Assembly: GCA_002104935.1 (NCBI GenBank)
Contig: MCGT01000006.1
Span: 62,001 to 126,000 of the forward strand
Direction: 5' to 3'
DNA: 64,000 nucleotides
Source of the DNA: Hesseltinella vesiculosa
Taxonomy: Eukaryota; Mucoromycota; Mucoromycetes; Mucorales; Cunninghamellaceae
Shown here: in pieces, positions 55,211-64,000 of the stretch
Position numbering within the stretch: position 1 is the first letter of the stretch
Layout: every line of letters begins with the position of its first letter
Position numbers and translations under genes: made by a program
The notes under the pieces: generated by a model
The model's input: the letters and a program-made list of their open reading frames with translations, nothing else
Told to the model about the DNA's origin: nothing
The model's database searches: none

Positions 55211-55522
55211 ATGCCAAAATTCTCGCCCAAAACCTTGGTGGTATCCAATCGCACCGACGAAAATGTGGATATGGAAAAAGTCAAGCAAGCCATAGCTGCA
55301 CGTCTCGGTCAGGAGGCCGAAATTGATTTTGACGTGATGAATGTGCCAACTCGCTATATCGATGAAAGCATCTCCTATATCTATTGCAAGACCATAGAGG
55401 ACCGCAAATGGCCACGGTTCCTGGAACTCATGAATGACGTGCAAAAGTCTCTTCCACCATACAAATTTTTTGATCATGATGACTGGCGAATGTGCAGCCT
55501 GCCTCTTGAATTCACCAAGTGA
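55211..55522 (+). CDS. Unknown small protein, 103 residues
   Basis: Intronless, starting MPKFSPKTLVVSNRTDENVD. Balanced composition with likely alternating strands and helices (VKQAIAARLGQEAEIDFDVM, SISYIYCKTIEDRKWPRFLE, LMNDVQKSLPPYKFF). No signal peptide, membrane segment or known motif. It looks like a compact soluble domain. It lies 215 bp after MED17 on the same strand. Confidence 0.6.
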   Translation: MPKFSPKTLVVSNRTDENVDMEKVKQAIAARLGQEAEIDFDVMNVPTRYIDESISYIYCKTIEDRKWPRFLELMNDVQKSLPPYKFFDHDDWRMCSLPLEFTK

Positions 55523-55769
55523 AACATTTTTTTTTATTTGCACAGAGCTTGTTGGTGACACACACCAATTTGTCAGCACCCAATCAACGGATGACCCTGT
55601 GAAATTCAAATATAAAAATAAAAAATCCCTATCGCATGCCTTTCCGTTCATCCTTTTTTTCACTTTTTTTTTTTTTTGATACCTTTTTGTTTTGTCGAAT
55701 CCAACTACTGATCAGGAATTAACATCAACTTTTTATAACCATGGCTTCATCTTCGACTCAATCTCCCGT

Positions 55770-56141
55770 ATGGAACAAGAACAACAACAACACTCTAGAA
55801 ATGGAACACCTCCAAGGCTACCTACCGTCGTATTTTCGCAACGGCCTGAAGCGAAAACCCAAGTAAACTTGTTGACCCCTCCCTACACTCCCGCACAAGG
55901 CTACTTCAACACTCATGACTCGTACAACAATTCGGATACTTCTTCTCAATGGCTCCAAGCTGATGACCTTTTTGGCCCTATCCCCACTGGCCAAGCTCTC
56001 TCTTCTTTGGCCACTCCCAATGACACCTCTTCTTCGGATCTCCTGACCGACAATGACGTCTTTGATGAAATGGATGCTTTCTTTGCTCCTGCCCAATCTT
56101 CGACTCTCTGCTCCACTCCTGAAGATTTTGTGTTGTTCTAA
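55770..56141 (+). CDS. Unknown small acidic protein, 123 residues
   Basis: Open frame with first ATG at 55770 (MEQEQQQHSRNGTPPRLPTV). Asp/Ser/Thr-rich and probably disordered, with LLTPPYTPAQGYF, SQWLQADDLFGPIPTG and the acidic-aromatic end DVFDEMDAFFAPAQSS and STPEDFVLF. Such acidic-hydrophobic patches occur in transcription activation domains, but this is only a resemblance. A competing ATG with a better context (AACCATGG, 55740) opens a 41-codon frame overlapping the start. An upstream exon after the AG at about 55715 is possible. Confidence 0.5.
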   Translation: MEQEQQQHSRNGTPPRLPTVVFSQRPEAKTQVNLLTPPYTPAQGYFNTHDSYNNSDTSSQWLQADDLFGPIPTGQALSSLATPNDTSSSDLLTDNDVFDEMDAFFAPAQSSTLCSTPEDFVLF

Positions 56142-56307
56142 AATAAACCAGTCCTTTTTTGCTCTGGGCGTTTTTTTTTCATTTTTTTTTTTTTTCACCA
56201 TTTGCAAAGCCCCATCCCGACTCCTTTTCCAACCTGCAGTGTGTAAAAAAAAAGGTTTTTTTTTAAATGTGACAATTTTTATGATGATCTATAGTTGGAT
56301 CAGGGTT

Positions 56308-57012
56308 TTATGCAATGGAATCTCTGATGCGGTCTACTTTTTCTAGGAGGTCTTGAGAGGTCTTGACACCTTGTTTTCGCAGCTGCCGTGATTGATCAAA
56401 GCCAGCGTGGCAAACAACACCATCGAAATCAAAAAGAATCTGCATCAAAATTTCACCAAAGTACAGGCCACGTGTGATCAGCTTTTGTTTCGCATCCTCC
56501 GTTTTTGTGGCTGTGGTGTTATAGGTCTGCACTTGATGCTGGTATTCGTCAATCTCGGGCATAAGCGTGTTTGTCAATTTTTGCTGGATTCGGTGCAACT
56601 CATCCAACGTGACACTTTCTTGCGTGGGTCGCTTTTCTTGCTCATTGGGCTACATCGGGTCAAAAAAAGGTTGGCATTATTTAAGCTTCCCTTTGAATTT
56701 TATCAGCTCTTTTTTTTCCACTCTTACCTTGGAGGTCATGAGACGTAGCTTGGAGCCTGGCCGAACCCCATACTGACTCAATGGCGCATCATCCTTTTTC
56801 ATGACAGCTAGCCCAGAGTGAGAACGATGAGAAAGCGACGAAAACCAGCTGCTCCAAGATTTACCTCCATAGGCAAGAAGCTTCATTTCATCGACAGGCA
56901 GGCCAGTGATACGATGGCATTTCTCTTTCAATTCGTGTACAGTACAGGTATCATAGTCAGCTTCGGTCAAATTGATTTGGAACTTGCGAGTGTTCCACGT
57001 AATGGTGATCAT
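56308..57012 (-). CDS. BAG1-like Hsp70 co-chaperone with ubiquitin-like domain
   Basis: Three exons, complement of 56308-56649, 56728-56807 and 56865-57012, 189 residues. Residues 1-80 form a ubiquitin-like domain (MITITWNTRKFQINLTEADY, HELKEKCHRITGLPVDEMKL, LSQYGVRPGSKLRLMTSK). The C-terminal 100 residues are helical and fit a BAG domain (DELHRIQQKLTNTLMPEIDE, YFGEILMQILFDFDGVVCHA, DQSRQLRKQGVKTSQDLLEK). BAG domains bind the Hsp70 ATPase domain and release nucleotide, and the ubiquitin-like part links to the proteasome. Order and size match BAG1 and fission yeast Bag101. Confidence 0.8.
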
Positions 57013-57526
57013 GGTCCCAAATTGAAAAACGTGCAAAGAAAAGAAACAGAATGAGAAAAATTGACGCTTTCCACCATGGGCAAAAAAGAAACTCCGGTGC
57101 CAATCAGGGCAAGCAATCCCCAGCTAGCTAAGAGGACCACTTGCCGGATAAAAACAAAATGCCTTTGTTGCCGGGGCAGATGGAGTCCTTTTCTGCGGGG
57201 CTGCTTTGGAGAGCAAGGTTATCTATAGCATACGCGCGTCTTTCCCTTTGTCCCATCGCATTTGGTACATGCCTTCCTTCAGTGGCAACGAATTGGCTTG
57301 GCTTTCTCCTTTTCTCAAAGCGGAAGATGGCTTAGTGTAGTTAGTAGTTTGTTTGCATCCGACCTTTTGACAGGCTGTGCTGTTTTTTTTTTTTTCCAGT
57401 TTTCAGCGCTTTTGGCCGTCGCTGTCTGAAATCCTGCCCGGGGCTTTTCACAGTTTTGTTTTTTTTTGTGCCTTTCTCTGTTTCCTGTTATTTTCTTTTT
57501 CTTTGTAGTTAGATCAAGTATCTACA
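57013..57526. promoter_or_regulatory. Divergent promoter region, BAG1-like gene and uL22m
   Basis: 514 bp between divergent ATG codons. T-rich tracts at 57382-57397 and 57455-57470; no unique element recognised. Confidence 0.4.
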
Positions 57527-58429
57527 ATGTTATCGTTAAGTACGTTGAATTGTCACAATCATCACAAAATGTTGCAAGAGATACAGAGGGATCAATCGCG
57601 CTAACCGAGCCATGTTTTTATTTTTCTTTCTAGCCCAAGCCTTCAAGGGTCTCAAGCCCTTCCAAACTGTCAATCTGAGCCGTCCAGCCATTGCCAAGTA
57701 GGTGTCGATCTTTTTTGTTTCATTTGCACGATCCAGCCATCCAACTAACCAATATTTGATTGCTGTGTTTTATTTTTGCGTGCTTGTCAATGTAGATTTT
57801 CGTCAACGTCAAAGACATTTGCTGATCAGCCTGCTCGTCCTCAAGTCGGTGGATCTTCTCTGTTTGACAATGTGCAAAAGGAAGCCGAAGCCACCATCTC
57901 AGAAAACTCAGAACCTGTCAAGAAAGAGGCAAGCTTACAACAGAAATCGTATAAAAATAGGGCACTGACTTGATGATTTTAGTATCGCTGGTCGACGGCC
58001 AACTTCAAAGGAAGCCACCGCAAGCTGAACATGATTGCTCGCCAATTGCGCAACCTGACAGTCGATGAGGCCATCCGCCAAATGGAATTCTCACCAAAGC
58101 GTGCCAGCAGCAAGATCTTGCACAACTTGGCGTTTGCCCGCAAGAACGCCGCTGACCAACATGGTATGAAGGATCTTATTGTGTCTCAAGCCTGGGTCGG
58201 CAAGGGTCGCTATCATCGTCGCGTCAACCCCCACGGTCGTGGTCAATTCGGTATCATGCACCGCAAGGAAGCCCACATGAAGTTCATCTTGACCGAAAAG
58301 CCAGCTCAGCCCGAACCCACCCAAGGCTCCCGTCGCAACATCCGTGGCTGGAAGGAAACCAAAAAGGTCTGGACTCCTCTCAACGAAACCAAGCCAGTCT
58401 ATAACCCCAAGCCTTACTACAACTGGTAG
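57527..58429 (+). CDS. MRPL22: Mitochondrial ribosomal protein uL22m
   Basis: Four exons, 57527-57539, 57634-57697, 57796-57928 and 57983-58429, 218 residues. The N-terminus is a mitochondrial leader (QAFKGLKPFQTVNLSRPAIA, RFSSTSKTF). The uL22 domain reads YRWSTANFKGSHRKLNMIAR, VDEAIRQMEFSPKRASSKIL, SQAWVGKGRYHRRVNPHGRG and QFGIMHRKEAHMKFILTEK. The protein lines the exit tunnel of the mitochondrial large subunit. The third intron (57929-57982, 54 nt) starts with GCAAGC, not GT. The reading phase fits only with this GC donor. Confidence 0.92.
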
Positions 58430-59277
58430 ACTACTGCTCTGCCCGTTCTTTTGTTTTCTTTCTCCTCTTTGTAAATACACCACCCATCCTTGCCCAGATA
58501 GATTTCCCCCCTTTTTTTTCATGTCATCCCTCGTTAATAAAGCAAGCGCACGATGAAATGTATGGACACCATTAGGGATCAGATATATAACAAGGATTTC
58601 ATATTGGCAATCAACTTCGCCTTATATCATCATCATGTCCCAGAATGTCCAAATCGAGCGTGTTTGCCACTGAAGCCCAAAAATGTGGGTTCATATTTTT
58701 TTCCAGCCCTGCTTACTGTCACTTTTTGCCAGTGGTCCAGTTCAGATTGAAAACTACATTTTTGGCTAACATTAGAAGAAAAGACAGAGCTGTTTCTTCA
58801 TTCAAGCCGAAGAGATTGTCGTCACAATGGACACATTGGCAGCAACAGTCAACATGGGGAGAGGAAAGATTAGTGGGTGTCCGACAACATCAGACAGCCG
58901 CAACACAATGAACGCCTACATAATGGATCCCCGGGCAAAGCCCCCGCTCGCAAGCTTTCAATGAATAAAGGATTCGTTATGATCAATCTAAGGGACACGA
59001 CATCAGATATCCATTGCGTTAATATAGTCATCATGGAGGAACACTAGTGTGATCATCCTATTAGATTCTATCCTCGCGTGTATCAGATTTTTTCTTCATC
59101 GCCAACCATCCCTCAGCATAAGTCGATCCTACGCTATCCATCAAAAACCAGTGGAAAAAAAACAAAAACAAAGCGAGCCCTTCCACCTCTGTTTTTATCG
59201 TTGCGGACTGTGAAATGTTGCCTGTTTGTGGGTGGAAGGTGTGCTGTAAAATTAAATACTGTTTTTCACCATCTAGT
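58430..59277. other. Intergenic, no gene seen
   Basis: 848 bp between convergent genes. Short open stretches only. The segment 58900-59070 is less AT-rich but shows no RNA-gene fold or splice signals that I could support. Confidence 0.5.
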
Positions 59278-62817
<3,540 letters not shown>

Positions 62818-62819
62818 GG

Positions 62820-62853
<34 letters not shown>

Positions 62854-63136
62854 AAAAGAAAAAAAAGCGAAGGAAGAATGGAGATTTTCTGCTTTTTTCA
62901 TGCCGCAAATTACCAAAAAAGAAAAAGGCATTCCATTGGACAATTTTTGGCCCTGTGGCCCAATTCTTTTCCAGATTCACGAGCAAAACCTTCAGGAAAA
63001 ACTTTGCACCTCACAGAACTACATCCGAAATAACCTGAGCAATGGGAAGACTGATGATTGAACTCCAGGCTTTTTATTTTTATCAAGCCCAGAGAGAGAT
63101 GACTAAGAGCGCTTGTGTGGTTGTCAATGCTAGTTT
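62818..63136. other. Short intergenic region with a 30-A run
   Basis: 319 bp between two minus-strand genes. An uninterrupted run of about 30 A (62822-62851) starts 4 bp upstream of the SERCA start codon on the plus strand, that is a T run in its 5' leader. Confidence 0.7.
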
Positions 63137-63941
63137 CTACAGAACAGGAGGAGAGGGGGACCGGATGGGCGTGGGTGTGCCGATACAAGGGGTGTCATAG
63201 GCGTGTGGTGCAGTCGCGTCCAAGAGCTCGATGTCTTCCTTTTCAGTGGTGGAGGTGGAGCTGCCTTTGTTCTGTGAATTGATCCAGTCTTCGACTTGGT
63301 TGACAGCCTCCTCGGGGTATTGCTTGTATTTCATGAGGAAACCTTGAAGGTGGGCCATGCTGAGCTTCTCATTTGGGACCTTGACAGAGAATTCTTGGGC
63401 AAGGGCGGTGATGTATTTGGAGTGCATGTGGGGATAGAATTTAACAAAGAGCTCTCGGGCCTGGGGCTGAGTAGCATTGCCAAAATGGACTCTCACGTCA
63501 ATGCGACCGGGTCGGATCAAGGCATCATCGAGTCGATCGATATGACTATCGAGAAATGAGAAGTGAGAGGCTGCCAATGGCCATGTTTCCGTTCCTTACT
63601 TGGTTGTCATGCACAGAATGCGCCCTTCTTGAGCAGCAACGCCATCGATGGAATTGAGGAGACCGGAGAAAGTGACACTGTTGTTCTTGGTACCTTCCAT
63701 GCTAGTACGCTGGACAAAGGCTGCATCGACGTCTTCAATTAGCAGAATACATCTTGACCCATGCCAGATAAACAAGGTCATTGAATTGCCTCTTTGATGC
63801 GTGCTTCTGCTCGTTACCTGCTGGGAGTTTCACAGACAAGCTCACTCAAGGTATCATCTGTAAGACTCTTGTTGCTGAGGTTGACGACATAAATATTCAA
63901 ACCAAGTTCACCCGCCATGGAATAAACGAAACTTGTCTTTC
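63137..63941 (-). CDS. BCS1: BCS1-like AAA ATPase, mitochondrial, partial
   Basis: The gene runs off the right edge. Exons seen: complement of 63137-63546, 63600-63752 and 63818-63941; 63942-64000 is intron. BCS1 is an AAA protein of the inner mitochondrial membrane that carries the folded Rieske subunit into complex III. Seen: the end of Walker A ([20 protein letters not shown]), Walker B ([15 protein letters not shown]), sensor 1 and second region of homology ([37 protein letters not shown]). The C-terminal lid ([19 protein letters not shown]) is followed by a Pro/Ser tail. An intron splits the Walker A loop. The transmembrane and BCS1-specific N-terminal domains lie outside, so a paralogue of unknown location is possible. 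Confidence 0.85.
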
Positions 63942-64000
63942 CTGAGGTTCCATAGCAAGAGTGGGGAGAAAAAAATTGACCTAAATAATCGTATACATAG

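Noticed and set aside
58900..59070. Possible structured RNA gene
   Set aside because: Less AT-rich than its surroundings, but no tRNA, 5S or snRNA features could be identified.

Overview
The window is nuclear DNA of a filamentous fungus, most likely an early-diverging lineage (Mucoromycota, probably Mucorales); this is inference. Genes are close together, on both strands, and rich in short introns of about 50-80 nt that usually carry a CTCAC- or CTGAC-like element and a long T run before the acceptor. The set includes fungal VTC4 polyphosphate polymerase, an alternative NADH dehydrogenase and a mitochondrial BCS1. It also includes RED/IK, HOOK and CCDC25 homologues, which are missing or reduced in many yeasts. 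No phage, CRISPR, rRNA, convincing tRNA or intact transposon was seen. Exon models were built by hand from splice signals and reading phase. Most multi-exon models sum to an exact multiple of three.

Layout. 1-9 kb: a 5'-truncated GRAMD4-like gene with an apparent frameshift, an unknown protein, a DDT/WHIM-like chromatin protein, a head-to-head RPS8/RPL11 pair and a multi-pass membrane protein. 9-21 kb: a 15-exon NADH dehydrogenase, about 2 kb without a clear gene, VTC4, RED/IK and acetyl-CoA synthetase. 21-31 kb: HOOK, a kinesin-family protein whose motor domain has lost its P-loop, a small Rieske protein and a GNAT acetyltransferase. 32-35 kb: CCDC25/Jlp2 and mitochondrial threonyl-tRNA synthetase.

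35-46 kb is the accessory part. It holds a field of decayed gene-like repeats and a 15-bp minisatellite. It also holds a 12-exon gene for an 845-residue membrane protein built from phase-0 micro-exons, tandemly duplicated exons and Ala/Pro/Val repeats. A small Pro-rich membrane protein closes the region.

46-64 kb: MRE11, an unknown protein, a tail-anchored protein, Mediator MED17, two small unknowns, a BAG1-like co-chaperone, mitochondrial uL22, a SERCA-type Ca2+ pump and a BCS1 gene cut by the right edge.

Most genes are unrelated housekeeping genes. Two neighbourhoods deserve attention: HOOK next to the motor-dead kinesin (cargo transport on microtubules), and the repeat-exon membrane protein beside the decayed repeat field.
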